From NCBI RefSeq assembly GCF_904849725.1, contig NC_058523.1, positions 171,908,689 through 171,972,688 on the forward strand: 64,000 bases of DNA, in the 5' to 3' direction. Origin of the DNA: Hordeum vulgare subsp. vulgare. Taxonomy: Eukaryota; Streptophyta; Magnoliopsida; Poales; Poaceae. Below the pieces are notes generated by a model that was not told where the DNA came from, made no database searches, and saw only the letters and a list, made by a program, of their open reading frames with translations. Positions 1-11,778 of the stretch are shown here, one piece after another. A program made the translations under genes and the position numbers. How positions within the stretch are numbered: the first letter of the stretch is position 1; each line of letters starts with the position of its first letter.

Positions 1-1865
1 GACTTCTAAGATTTTTATAAAAACATCTAACAAGTGTAAAATTATAATTCTTCCACTGTTATTTTTCTAAAAATGTGTAGTATTTAATGACATCTTAGAT
101 GAATTTTTCCAGCAAATATTCTATTTTGCAATATTAAAAAGGACTAACATGGAATAGTTTAGCTTCTGTTTGGTTGATTTCAAAATTATTCCTTCAAGGA
201 AAAATTAAGGCAATCATTTTTAAAATGATATCTTAGATTTATCAGTAATAGGGAACATTTTTAAAATGACTTTGTGGGCTATTTCTGTGTGAGCTATTTC
301 TTATTTATTGCTTTATCGGCGATAGAAAACCCGTGTGACGAGGGAATCGGAGCGGAAGACCTCGAAGACCCCGGATACTTAGCTGACCAAGGCAAGCAGC
401 CCTTTGACCATGACTGAGCATATGATTACTTTGCATGTTATATAGCAAGTATTTCCATTGCATATGATCATAAGTGCCGGTACTCGTTTGATGGGATGTT
501 ACCGAAGGCTCCCCCGGAGCACATGCATTGAGCTTCACTCTACCCCTTAGGGTCATGCTAATACCATATTGACAAGTAAAGGTAGTAGTAGTACTATCAT
601 GAGCATGATGTTGTCATACAACAAGAGTTTATGAAAACCCCGTCGGGTGCCACTAATGCCCGAGGGTGATGATGAGCTGGTGGTCACTTTTGGTGAAGTG
701 ATGCACCCGGTATTTGTATGAGTAAGGTTTTGGAAATGGGATTAGATTTATGATGTGTCGACTGTCCCAACCTTATCAGTACGACCATGTTACCCCTTAT
801 GGGACGGGGCTATGTTAATTACTCTGGTCGATGCTAGCAAAGAGCCACATTACTAGTGGTGGGAGTGATGTGTGGTCACTCTCATGATGGGGTCGTGCCG
901 AGTAGGACGACTATGCCATTTTTATGAGTTCCAGTCACACCATTGGTCCCCGCATGGTCGGTACGGTCCAGAGCTGGTGCTCGTAAGACGTACGACATGT
1001 GGGCTGGGCACCAATTGAGTGGACCTCTTTGTCTAGTATCGTCAGGGGAAAGGCATTGATCGGGTACTTACCTCGGGTATGTGATATACCGCGAGTCGTG
1101 GATGACACGGAAGTTTCCCGGATCTCGTGGGTCCAGCGTACTACCTCTGTAGAGTGTAAACTATTCGAATACCCGTGTCCACGGTCAAGGACAGTTGGGT
1201 AATCCTGCTTAAACTACGTCCTCATATTTCCGCATAAACCAAGCGTGTGTGAGTTGTGTGTGTGGTGTTGAGAAAGATGTTGCTATGATAGCAATGGTAT
1301 GACCAAGTTCGGTGACTTGGCATATAGGGTGAACCCGGATGGTTCAGCCCTCAGCAGATATATTGGTATGTGTAACCTGTTCTTCAAGAGTAATTCTTTA
1401 TATTGATGCATGTTCATGAATATTCCACCCAGATGAGTTAGACTAGAAAATGCATGATATTGTTATCCTTCACTTTCATTGTTCATATCATGGGCTGTTT
1501 GTGAGTACATTCAACATACTCATTGGCTTGCCACTTGTTATGTTATTGACCAGACATGGAAGGACCGGGGTTTGGAGATGAGTACGTCTTTGGCGACGCC
1601 CCTGCAAACTAGGACACTTCTGAGTCAGAATGCATGTCGGTGTAGGCTTGATGGCATGGGCACCCGCTTAGCCCTGTGTTTCCGCTACTAGTGTATTTGT
1701 GCGATTTGGCCTTAGGCCTATCTTGTGAACTTGACCCTTCGGTAACGTGTTGTAATAACCGGTACTTGGATGTAAGACTCTTTATTCAGTATCTGTGTTC
1801 AGTGAGCATTGATCTCTAGGATCACTGAGCAGGGCGATTCTCGACTAGCAAGGGGGGTCCCCACA
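1..1865 (+). repeat. 5' LTR of the Tekay-type element (3' part only)
   Basis: Matches 9913-11778 of the right LTR along its whole length. It ends in TCCCCACA at 1858-1865, as the right copy does at 11771-11778. The first ~2.29 kb of this LTR (U3, TATA box, GC-rich segment) falls before the window. Short ORFs in this stretch are not conserved between the two copies in any convincing way and are not called as genes. Confidence 0.93.
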
Positions 1866-1869
1866 GAGT

Positions 1870-1883
1870 TGGTATCAGAGCCA
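1870..1883 (+). other. Primer binding site (tRNA-Met type) of the Tekay-type element
   Basis: TGGTATCAGAGCCA lies four bases after the LTR end. It is the usual plant LTR-retrotransposon primer site complementary to initiator tRNA-Met, where minus-strand DNA synthesis starts. Confidence 0.9.
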
Positions 1884-2000
1884 TCCTGACTATAGGAAGC
1901 CTTAGGTAGCATGGACGATAGCCGGACAATTAGTGCTCCTAGAGTGACCCGAGAACCGCACCCACTTTATATTTCTAACCCTCTCCTCTACATCTTGTAG

Positions 2001-2750
2001 ATGGCCGCCGTACCCGAGACGCTTCTCGAAACGGGCTTTCCTCTGCTTTTGAGTGATAGCCTTGAGAAGTGTCAAGTGCGTCGCACGTCCGTCTTTCTCT
2101 ACCACGAACTCTAGGTCAACGCTGACACTAAGGAGTATCACATGGACGTGATAGTGAAGGCCAATGACTCCCCGACTAGTTGGTTCTTTGAAGGGCCGCA
2201 AATGGAGGATCTGATGTTGGCCGTGGAGACTGCAGCACGAGAGGCGCTCATGCGACTCCGCGACATCCTTCTTGAGATGGCAAACGAACCCGCTACTCGT
2301 CACTTAGCTTTTGTTAAGGATAATATAGACGGAAGCTGGACACCCAACCCCTCATCTGAGGTCGGGATGCCATTAAGGTTTCAGACCTACTTCAGCCTCT
2401 CCTCAGACACCTTGACACATCTCTTGATCAAGGAGTCAACTAGGATTCGCCAAGAGCTGCACCAAGTTAAGGGCCTATATCGTATGGAGAAGATGAAGAA
2501 CAGCAAGGTGAAGAAAGAAGGAGCACCTGTGATATCACCTGGTTTTGCTTTTCGAGGAGGAATACCCCCGCTTCAGGCCGTTCCTCTTCAGAGTCGACGT
2601 TTAACCGCAGAAGAATACACCGAGCTTTTCGCTACCTCACCAACCAAGAGACGTCGAGATGGTTCACTCCCTTCCCCTACCCCTTCAAGGAAGGGAAGCA
2701 CTAATGAAGATGAAGACAGAGATGAAGATGAAGACAAAGATCCCACATAG
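2001..2750 (+). pseudogene. Extra ORF between primer site and gag, one internal stop
   Basis: An ATG at 2001 opens a frame broken only by TAG at 2112-2114. The same frame then runs from the ATG at 2142 to TAG at 2748-2750 (202 codons uninterrupted). I recognise no family domain. The C-terminal third has a basic, nuclear-localisation-like patch (PTKRRRDG) followed by a Ser/Pro/Lys-rich stretch and a strongly acidic tail of Glu/Asp/Lys/Arg. The middle is predicted-helical by composition (MEDLMLAVETAAREALMRL). It sits between the primer site and gag on the sense strand, so it would be the first ORF on the genomic RNA. Function is unknown; it could be an accessory protein of this family or captured sequence. 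Its damage rate (one stop in about 250 codons) is similar to that of gag-pol, so there is no sign of special constraint in this copy. Confidence 0.6.
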
Positions 2751-3052
2751 ATGGCTTATGAGACCACGCAGTCGATCGCGTAGTAGCATAGCATGTTCCG
2801 AGCATAGAAATTCTTGTATTCGGATTTTATGACCCAGATGTTGTGTGAACTTGTTGGATGCAAGTCGAATTCTACCTTGAGCAGCGTGTGAGCGACTACA
2901 TCGCTTGCTTTTAAATTAATGCAGTAGTTTCTTTCAAAAACCTTGTCAAAAAACTTTGCACACTAGCACACACACCCCCTCCTTATTAGAACGTCATCCC
3001 TTTCGAGTGCAACCGGTTTAGCAGAATTTGACCTTTCTACTCCCCTGATAGG
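2751..3052 (+). other. Untranslated spacer between the extra ORF and gag
   Basis: No coding potential seen. It lies within the leader region of the Tekay-type element; no clear hairpin or splice signal can be assigned by eye. Confidence 0.5.
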
Positions 3053-4261
3053 ATGGTGAATGCAACTCGCAACAGCACTTTCGGCAACCCCGGCTCTGCC
3101 TCTTCAGGACAGCAGCAGGGAACCGGAGGGGAAGCTCAAGCTTGAGATCACCATGTGCTGCAAGACGATGTTCCTCCGCCACCGTCTCCCCCTGAAAGAT
3201 TGACCATGGCTCAGTTCCTTCAAGCTCTTCGGGAGGAGTGCCAAGCCAACAATGCCGCTATCCAGCAGCTGGCTCAAACCTTGGTGAACCACCCACCGCA
3301 GAACGGGAATGGCAACGGTCGCTCAACTCTCTCTGAGTTTATGAGGACTACGCCGCCCATATTCACGGAGACGACTGAGCCCTTGGATTCTGATGACTGG
3401 ATCCGCACTATCGAAGACCTTCTCGCGTTGGTCAAGTGCACTGACGACAACGAGAAAGTTCTCTATGCAACCCACTGTCTCGAAGGCACAACCAGAGCTT
3501 GGTGGGATGGATTTCAGATCATGCGGGCCGGGAAAGTCATCACTTGGTCCGTGTTCAAGGATGGATTCCGCGCCGCTCACATCCCTCCAGGGATGGTGAC
3601 CATTAAGAAGCGGGAATTCCGAGCCTTAAGGCAAGGCAGTGCATCAGTCAAGGAATATTTGCAGAAGTTCAACCTTCTATCAAGGTATGCACCTGAAGAT
3701 GTCAGCACTGAGGCTGCCAAAGTAGAGCCCTTTATGGAAGGACTACAACAATCACTCCAGTATCAACTGGTTCTTTGTGAATGTCGGACCTTCAGTGACC
3801 TGGTTAATAAGGATCTTATGTTGGAAGACAAGCGTCGCGCAATGGACGACACCTGTAAGCGCAAGCTAATGGGTAGTGGAGGACCGGTCAACTCGAAACC
3901 ACGACCATGGCAGTCAGCCCCAGCAAGACCCAACTATCAGCAGCAACAGTACAAGAACCAAACATTTCGCCAGAATTATCAACCTCAGCAAGTCAGCTTC
4001 TAGCCAGCAAGCACACCGCCGAACAACGGTGGAAGCAAGACCAATCTTCCAGCACAAGTTACCTATTTCGGGTGTGGACAACCAGGGCACTATTCCCGGC
4101 AGTGCCCCAATAAGAAACCCGATGTTCCGCGCCCCAATGCGCCAAATCCAGGGCAAGGAGCACCAGGCAAGAACCAGGCTCCCCGCAATCAGCAGTACCA
4201 CAACAAAGGGCAGATTAATCATATTTTCGCAGAAGAGGCACAGGAAGACCCGGACTGCATT
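3053..4261 (+). pseudogene. Tekay-type gag (capsid and zinc knuckle), broken
   Basis: The frame starts at ATG 3053. TGA at 3143-3145 interrupts it after 30 codons and TAG at 4001-4003 after the capsid. The capsid part carries the retrotransposon gag signature (an acidic segment with WIRTIEDLL, then TRAWWDGFQ, and later VKEYLQKFNLLSRYAPED). A Pro/Gln/Asn-rich linker follows, then a single zinc knuckle near 4064-4105 of the form Y-x2-C-x4-H-x4-C. The first Cys of the usual C-x2-C-x4-H-x4-C is Tyr here (TAT at 4064), so zinc and RNA binding would be lost. Gag packages the genomic RNA into virus-like particles. The frame continues without a break into protease. Confidence 0.87.
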
Positions 4262-6015
4262 GTGGGTACGTTCCTCGTCAACTCTACCCTAGCAATAGTA
4301 TTGTTTGATTGTGGTGCTTTGCATTCCTTTGTTACACAAAAGTTTGCGGAAAAGTGTGGACTAGAACCTACCTTGCTTCGTGGGCACATGGCAATTCAGA
4401 CCCCGGGAGTAGTTTTGAGAACCAACCTAGGGTGTAGAAAGGTTGGGATAGTTATCAATCGGACGAGCTTCTCAGTGGACCTGATTGTGCTTAAGTCGCA
4501 AGGCCTAGAAGTAATCCTCCGTATGGACTGGTTGGCCAAGCATCAGAGTATCTTAGACTGTGCTAACAGGGCCATTACCATGACAAGTGACCAAGGGGGC
4601 AAAGTCAAGTATGTCTCTGAGTCAGTACCCACTCGAGTTCCACGAGTTAACAGCTTCTCAGAGGAAGGACTCGATCGAGTGCCGATAGTCTGTGAATACC
4701 TGGATGTCTTTCCTGATGAGCTACCAGGGATGCCTCCTGACCGAGACATCGAGTTAATCATCGAACTCATGCCCGGATCAAGGCCTATCTATAAGAAGGC
4801 TTACAGGATGGGATCCGAAGAGCTAGCAGAGTTGAAGAAGCAACTGGATGAAAAACTCAGGAAAGGATTCATTCGTCCAAGTGCGTCACCTTGGGGATCG
4901 CCTGTTCTCTTCGTGTCCAAGAAGGATGGGACAATCCGACTTTGTGTGTTTTACCGTTCACTCAATGAGGTCACGATCAAGAACAAGTATCCACTCCCCC
5001 AGATTAAAGACTTGTTCGACTAGCTTAATGGAGAAAGGTATTCTCCAAGATCGACCTCCGATCTGGATATTACCAGCTAAATGTATGAGCTGAAGACATT
5101 CCGAAGACGGCATTTGTGACCCGGTACGGTCTGTATGAATGCACTATCATGTCCTTAGGATTGACGAATGCCCCAGCTTACTTCATGTACCTCATGAATA
5201 AGGTCTTCATGGAATATTTGGACAAGTTTGTCGTCGTATTCGTCGACGACATATTAATCTTTTCCAAGTCTGAAGAAGAGCATGAGAAACACTTGAGGTT
5301 AGTACTGGAAAAGCTTCGAGAGCACAAACTGTATGCCAAGTTCAACAAATGCCAGTTTTGGCTGAACGAAGTTGGATTCCTAGGTCATACAATGACGGCA
5401 AGTGGATTGGCAGTTGATCCCTCTAAGATTACTAGGGTAACCAACTGGGAATCACCAATCGACGTGAAGGAAGTCAGGAGTTTTCTCGGGCTCGCAGGGT
5501 ATAACCGCAAGTTCGTAGAAGGATTCTCCTGCATTGCGCGACCTATGACTCAGCTCTTGAAGAAGGGCAAGAAGTTCGAATGGATGCCAGAATGTGAGGC
5601 AAGCTTCCAAGAGTTGAAGAAGAGGCTAACCACCGCCCCGGTATTGGCCACTCCAGATATCAGCAAGGAGTTCGTGATATACTGTGATGCCTCCAGGACC
5701 GAGCTAGGTGGAGTTCTAATGCAGGATGGCAGGGTTATGGCATACTTGTCGCGGCAACCGCGCCCGCACGAGGAGAACTATGCCACCCATGATCTAGAGT
5801 TGGCAGCAGTAGTGCATGCCCTGAAGACATGGCGACATTACCTTCTGGGGAAGCGATGCGGAATATACACCGACCACAAGAGTCTGAAGTATATTTTCAC
5901 CCAAAGGGAATTGAATATGAGGCAACGGAGATGGTTGGAGTTAATCAAAGTCTACGACCTCAGCATTCGATATCACCCCGGTAAGGCAAATGTAGTGGCT
6001 GATGCCTTGAGTCGG
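4262..6015 (+). pseudogene. Tekay-type pol, part 1: protease, reverse transcriptase, RNase H
   Basis: Protease: [12 protein letters not shown], i.e. D-C-G in place of the usual D-S/T-G (Cys codon at 4310). RT starts after the [11 protein letters not shown] block and has the catalytic FVDDIL motif at 5239-5256. RNase H follows (FVIYCDAS, then YTDHKSLKY, ending ADALSRK near 6017). Breaks: TAG at 5021-5023, loss of one base near 5031-5036 that shifts the frame from 2 to 1, and TGA at 5086-5088. From 5089 to 6465 the frame is open. These enzymes would copy the genomic RNA and cut the polyprotein; this copy cannot make the full protein. Confidence 0.9.
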
Positions 6016-7583
6016 AAGACCAGCACCTTAAACGTCATGCTTAAGGAAAGGCAACCCGCCTTATATGAAGATTTGGAGAACTTCGGATTGGAACTGGTGG
6101 AACCTGGATTCCTGGATAATCTCAAGGTGAAACCAACGTTGCAAGACGACATCAAGGAGGCCCAGAAGGGTCACAAGAGTATCGAAGGTATCAAGAAGAA
6201 GATTCCAGAAGGCAAGGCCCCAAGATTCTTGGTTGATGATCAAGGAGTGGTGTGGTTTGGGAAACGTTTATGCGTACCCAACAAGGCCGAGCTCAAGGAA
6301 CTCATCCTACAGGAAGCTCATGATGCACCCTACTCCATTCACCCCAGTGGTACGAAGATGTATCAAGACCTCCGAGAAAGATTCTGGTGGCACGTCATGA
6401 AGAGGGAAATCGCGTCGTATGTGGCGAGGTGTGATGTGTGTCAGCAAGTTAAGGCTGAGCATCAGTGACCCGCAGGACTGCTACAACCTCTCCAGGTGCC
6501 AGAGTGGAAGTGGGACAAGGTAGGGATGGATTTCATTACCGGTCTACCAAGGTCAAGCAAGGGACATAAGTCGATATGGGTTGTTGTTGACCATTTGACC
6601 AAGGTGGCCCATTTCATCCCTGTCAACACCACTTATGACGGGAACAAGTTGGCCAGTCTCTACATCGAGCGCATAGTAAGCCTTCACGGAGTTCCCAAGG
6701 AGATTGTATCTGACCGAGGCACGCAGTTCAGCTCAAGGTTTTGGAGGAAACTTCAGGAAGCCCTCGGTACCAAGCTCTCTTTCAGCACCGCCTTCCACCC
6801 ACAAACGGGAGGACAGACGGAAAGGGTGAACTAGCTACTCGAAGATATGCTTCGCGCATGCGTCCTAGAGCATGGAGCCAAATTGGAAGACTGTCTACCG
6901 TTCGCTGAGTTTTCATACAACAACAACTACCAGTCTAGTCTCCAGATGGCCCTGTTCGAGGTGTTGTACGGACAGAAATGCCGCACCCGCTCAACTGGTC
7001 AGAAACCGGAGATGGGCTGATTTTCGGACCACAAGTTTTGCACCAAGCAGAAGAGAAGGTACAACTAGTCCAAGAAAATCTAAAAGCAGCCAAGTCGCGA
7101 CAAAAGAGTTATGCGGACTCTTGCCGCGGGAATGTGGAGTTCATTCCCGGAGATCTGGTGTACCTTCGAGTCACACCTCTCAAGGGAACCAAGCGATTCC
7201 ACGTTAAGGGGAAACTCGCTCCAAGCTTCCTTGGGCCATTCAAGATCTCGGCAAGGCATGGCGAGGTCGCTTATCAGTTAGAGTTACCTGTAGAGCTTTT
7301 GGGTGTGCACAACATGTTCCACGTGTCACAGCTTCGGAAGTGTCTCCAGACGCCATGTCGTTCCGATCCTTATAAGGACATTGATCACCAGGCCGTTGAC
7401 CTTCAGTCTGATCTCACCTATCGCGAGAGGCCAATCCACATTCTGGATGAAGCAAAGCGATGTACTAGAAGCCGCACCCTCAAGTATTTCAAGGTTCAAT
7501 GGAGAAACCACACCAAAGCCGAAGCTACATGGGAGCATGAAGACTATCTCCGATCTGAGTTTCCATACCTTTTTAGCACCTAG
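6016..7583 (+). pseudogene. Tekay-type pol, part 2: integrase with C-terminal chromodomain
   Basis: The integrase zinc-binding region ([10 protein letters not shown], then CDVCQQ) precedes TGA at 6466-6468. The catalytic core keeps its acidic residues in GMDFITGLP, SDRGTQF and the Glu of GGQTERVN. TAG at 6832-6834 and the loss of one base near 6984-6990 interrupt it, and the frame resumes at 6978 (WSETGDGLIFGPQ). The GPF-type C-terminal region (LAPSFLGPFKI) is followed by a chromodomain at about 7429-7580 (aromatic and acidic residues in FKVQWRNHTKAEATWEHE). Chromodomains of chromovirus integrases bind modified histones and steer insertion into heterochromatin; that targeting is family knowledge, not seen here. 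The ORF ends at TAG 7581-7583, 43 bases before the LTR. Confidence 0.9.
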
Positions 7584-7610
7584 CTTAGGAATCTCGGCGA
7601 TGAGATTCTT

Positions 7611-7626
7611 GTAAGGGGGATAGGTT
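7611..7626 (+). other. Polypurine tract of the Tekay-type element
   Basis: GTAAGGGGGATAGG just before the right LTR; it serves as primer for plus-strand DNA synthesis. Confidence 0.75.
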
Positions 7627-10600
7627 TGTCAAACCCTGTTTTTGCTACCACCTGTCAGTGTTGTAAAATTCTAAGCTTGTTAAAACTTTTTCAAAACTAA
7701 TGTTGTGAGTACCATGATTGACATTGCATGCTTGTATGTTTCATCATGTGAGGTTTAAAACAATAAAAATCCTTTTTGGTATTTTTCTGATTTTTAAAAA
7801 CCCTTGATAACCAAAGTAAAACCACCTTGAGTTGCACTACATGTCCTTCACAACCAGCAGTGCTTCCACTCATATTTGGTAATCTGATTTTTACCTATCT
7901 TTATATTTCCAAACCACAAAAATAATTATTTTGTAAGTATTTTCCCAATTAAATAACTTGTCCATTTCTAAGGTCAGAATTGGTATTCCAACATGGAAAA
8001 ATACTTTTCTGCTTTGGAAAAATCTGATTAAATTTAGAGATGATTAGAAGGACATATATTTTCCATACATAGGATTTTAAACTCTATTTTATATTATATT
8101 TATTGATTAAAACTATAAAAGCTATTTCTATCTGTTTTGGCATTTTGAAATATTTCCAAAGGAAATATTCTCAATAAATTTCTAGAAAATTCGAGTGTTG
8201 CCCCTAAGCCTTGTTTGGTGTCCACATAAAGTTACACCTTGATAAAAGGTGGGTAAGGACCCAAAATAACCCTAAAACCCTGTCTGTCCAGAATCAAGTT
8301 AGAGCAACTCTACATAGCAAAGTTTGCCCTATGAAGCTAAAACTTTGCAGGAGTGCCTAATACCTCAAATGAGGGTTGTGCACCAAAAATGGGATTTGTG
8401 GGACTTAGTTTGCCCACAATCCCTTTTGAAGGAACAGATCTGGTCATATTGGAGTGATTTCAAGTTTACAAAGCTAAACTTGTCCAATCGAGCTCAAATT
8501 TGGTGGAACTCCATGGTTTATCCCAAAACCAAACATGTTAAGTCTCAGCACGAGTCGTGGGGTGCAACCCCCCTGTGGCCACTGTCGAACACCTTCTCAC
8601 AGAGAGGAAAAATCCACCTTAGCCACAGTTAAACCAAACCTCTTTGCTTCAAACTCCTAGATTAAGTAGCCACCACATGTAGCTAACCCAATCAACTGGC
8701 CCCTCACTGGTTCAAAGTGGAAAGGCCAAAAACCCCAATTTAGGCATCAGTTCATGATTGACAGCACCAGTATTTCTTGTCTCCTTTGACCAGCCGAAGC
8801 TCCCACTAGAACCAAACGGCTAGCCACACCCCCAGCAAGTGCCAGGACATGCTAGACACGTCCAAAGTGCCTCAGAGCGCACCAGCATGCCGTGGCATGC
8901 CAAAACTGCGCTCTGGGCGTGCTACAGGGAGTCTCCAAGGTGGGGGCGACACCCTCGGCTAGTTCCAGCCTCCTCCGAGATGTCCCACCCCTTCCCTGAC
9001 AACCCCTCTGCGTCGGGCAAGCCTTAGGGCCCCTCCTCTCTCGCGCAAGAGCTCGCACGACACGTGCCCGCGCGCTCCAGATTCGGCCAAGCTTGCGCGG
9101 CCATGAACGCAGCTCTCCTCTCCCTCTCTCTCAGCAGGAGACGGTTCGGGCAGTCCAATACCACGTCCTCAGACCGTGGTTTCAACCGCAACGTCTCCCT
9201 GCACCCCCATGGGCGCAACGGCGAGGCACCGGCGCACCCGAGTCTGCTCACCGTCGCGGGCCTATAAATAGCCCCCCCTCGCTCCAGCACCCCTCAGATA
9301 GCTTCGCCGCGTCCACTAGCACCTCCCTAGCAACCCCAGCAATCCAGCAGAGCCCCGGTGATCGAGATTGACCAAGGCCCCTCCGCCTCGGAGCTCCGGT
9401 CGATCTCCGGTTACACGACGGCTCCTGCGCCACTCGACCCACCAAACTGACCCCCATGACCCCAGGAAGCTTTCCCCCAACTCGCCCGAGCTTTCCCGTG
9501 TCTCTAGCAACCTCCTCGACCACTTCCCAAAACCCCTCCGCCACGGCCTCCTCGTCGCCGACGAACCCCTGCCTCCCCGTCGTTGTTTCGACCACCAGCA
9601 GGTAGACGACGGTCAGGCGAACCCATTCCCGTGCTAATTGGAGCTTGAGCGCGTCGTCACCCACGTCGGCGTCCTCCTCCTCCTCTCTGGCTGGAGGTAG
9701 GAGACGACCCCGACAGGTGTGCCCCACCTGTCGGCGGCCCAACCTCCTCCCCCGCGCTGGCCTCGGCCATTGAACGCAGGGCCCCGCGCGCCAGGTTCAA
9801 ACCTGACGGCGCGCGCACGACTGGGCAAGCCGTCGGCTCGCCATGGACCAGCCCAGCTCTGGGCCGAGCCAGGGCAGGAGTTGGCCTGTGTTTTCTTTTA
9901 TTTTAAAACCTGGACTTCTAAGATTTTTATAAAAACATTTAACGAGTGTAAAAATATAATTCCTCCACTATTATTTTTCCAAAAATGTGTAGTATGTAAT
10001 GACATGCTTAGACGAATTATTCCAGCAACTAATATATTTTGCAATATAAAAAAGGACTAAAATGGTATAGTTTTGCATCTGTTTGGTTGATTTCAAAATT
10101 ATTCCTTCAAGGAAAAATTTAGGCAATCATTTTTAAAATGATATCTTAGATTTATCAGTAATAGGGAACATTTTTAAAATGACTTTGTGGACTGTTTCTG
10201 TGTGAGCTATTTCTTATTTATTGCTTTATCGACGATAGAAAACCCATGTGACGAGGGAATCAGAGCGGAAGACATCGAAGACCCCGGATACTTAGCTGAC
10301 CAAGGCAAGCAAACCTTTGACCATGACTGAGCATATGATTACTTTGCATGTTATATAGCAAGTATTTCTGTTGCATATGATCATAAGTGCCGATACTCCT
10401 TTGATGGGATGTTACTGAAGGCTCCCCCGGAGCACATGCATTAGCTTTACTCTACCCCTTAGGGTCATGCTAATACCATGTTGACAAGTAAAGGTAGTAG
10501 TAGTACTATCATGAGCATGATGTTGGCATAAAACAAGAGTTTATGAAAACCCCGTCGGGTGCCACTAATGCCCGAGGGTGATGATGAGCTGGTGGTCACT

Positions 10601-11778
10601 TTTGGTGAAGTGATGCAACCGGTATTTGTATGAGTAAGGTTTTGGAAATGGGATTAGATTTATGATGTATCGACCATCCCAACCTTATCAGTACGACCAC
10701 GTTACCCCTTATGGGACAGGGCTATGTTAATTACTCTGGTCGGTGCTAGCAAAGAGCCACATTACTAGTGGCGCGAGTGATGTGTGGTCACTCTCGTGAT
10801 GGGGTCGTGCCGGGTAGGACGACTATGCCATTTTTATGAGTTCCATACACACCGTTGGTCCCTGCATGGTCGGTACGGTCCAGAGTTGGTGCTCGTAAGA
10901 CGTACGACATGTGGGCTGGGTACCAATCGAGTGGAGCTTTTTGTCTAGTATCGTCAGGGGAAAGGCATTGATTGGGTACTTACCTCGGGTATGTGATATA
11001 CCGTGAATCGTGGATGACACAGATGTTTCCCGGATCTCGTGGGTCCAACGAACTACCTCTGCAGAGTGTAAACTATTCGAATAGATGTATCCACAGTCAA
11101 GGACAGTTGGGTAATCCTGCTTAAACTACGTCCTGATATTTTCGCATAAACGAAGCGGGCGTGAGTTTTGTGTGTGGTGTTGAGAAAGATGTTGCTATGA
11201 TAGCAATGATATGACCAAGTTTGGTGACTTGGCATATAGGGTGAACCCGGATGGTTCAGCCCTCGGCAGATATATTGGTATGTGTAACCTGTTCTTCAAG
11301 AGTAATTCTTTATCTTGATGCATATACATGTATATTCCACCCAGATGAGTTATACTAGAAAATGCATGATATTGTTATCCTTCACTTTCATTGTTCATAT
11401 CATGGGTTGTTTGCGAGTATATTCAACGTACGCATTGGCTTGCCACTTGTTATGTTATTGACCAGACATGGAAGAACCGGAGTTTGGAGATGAGTACGTC
11501 TTCGGCGACGCCCCTACAAATTAGGACTCTTCTGAGTCACAATGCCTGTCGGTGTAGGTTTGATGGCATGGGCACTCGCTTAGCCCTGTGTTTCCGCTAC
11601 TAGTGTATTTGTGCGATTTGGCCTTAGGCCTGTCTTGTGAACTTGACCCTTCGGTCATGTGTTGTAATAATCGCTACTTGGATGTAAGACTCTTTATTCA
11701 GTATATGTGTTCGGTGAGCATGGATCTCTGGGATCACTGAGCACGGCGATTCTCGACTAGCTAGTCGGGATCCCCACA
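7627..11778 (+). repeat. 3' LTR of the Tekay-type element (4.15 kb)
   Basis: Begins TGTCAAACCC after the polypurine tract (the start is inferred from the TG and the tract) and ends TCCCCACA. The 3' 1866 bp match the left LTR. The first ~1.2 kb is AT-rich. About 8840-9890 is strongly GC-rich, with a TATA box, and looks like a grass 5'-leader region. Several ORFs on both strands in the GC-rich part are best explained by composition. No gene is called in the LTR. Confidence 0.88.
9263..9270 (+). promoter_or_regulatory. TATA box in the Tekay-type LTR
   Basis: TATAAATA in the context CCTATAAATAGCCCC within the GC-rich LTR segment. A transcription start about 30 bases downstream would place the U3/R border near 9295. 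Confidence 0.65.

Larger units (their letters stand above)
1..11778 (+). mobile_element. Tekay-type chromovirus (Ty3/gypsy LTR retrotransposon), left end outside window
   Basis: Two long direct repeats flank a gag-pol region: bases 1-1865 align almost collinearly with 9913-11778. The element has a tRNA-Met type primer site after the left repeat, a polypurine tract before the right one, the gypsy order protease-RT-RNase H-integrase, and a C-terminal chromodomain, which defines chromoviruses. Very long LTRs (right copy 4152 bp) together with a chromodomain suit the Tekay clade; the clade name is inference. The LTRs differ at several percent of sites (5 differences in the first 60 aligned bases), so the insertion is not recent. 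The right end abuts CACTA transposase sequence directly, so this element landed inside a CACTA transposon. The left LTR start and left target-site duplication lie outside the window. Confidence 0.9.

Noticed and set aside
1..1865. Small ORFs in the left Tekay-type LTR (for example 305-556, 999-1202)
   Set aside because: Frames are disrupted or changed in the matching right LTR, so they are not conserved.
9248..9742. 164-codon minus-strand ORF in the Tekay-type LTR
   Set aside because: GC-rich composition leaves several overlapping frames open on both strands. The matching region of the other LTR is outside the window, so conservation cannot be checked.
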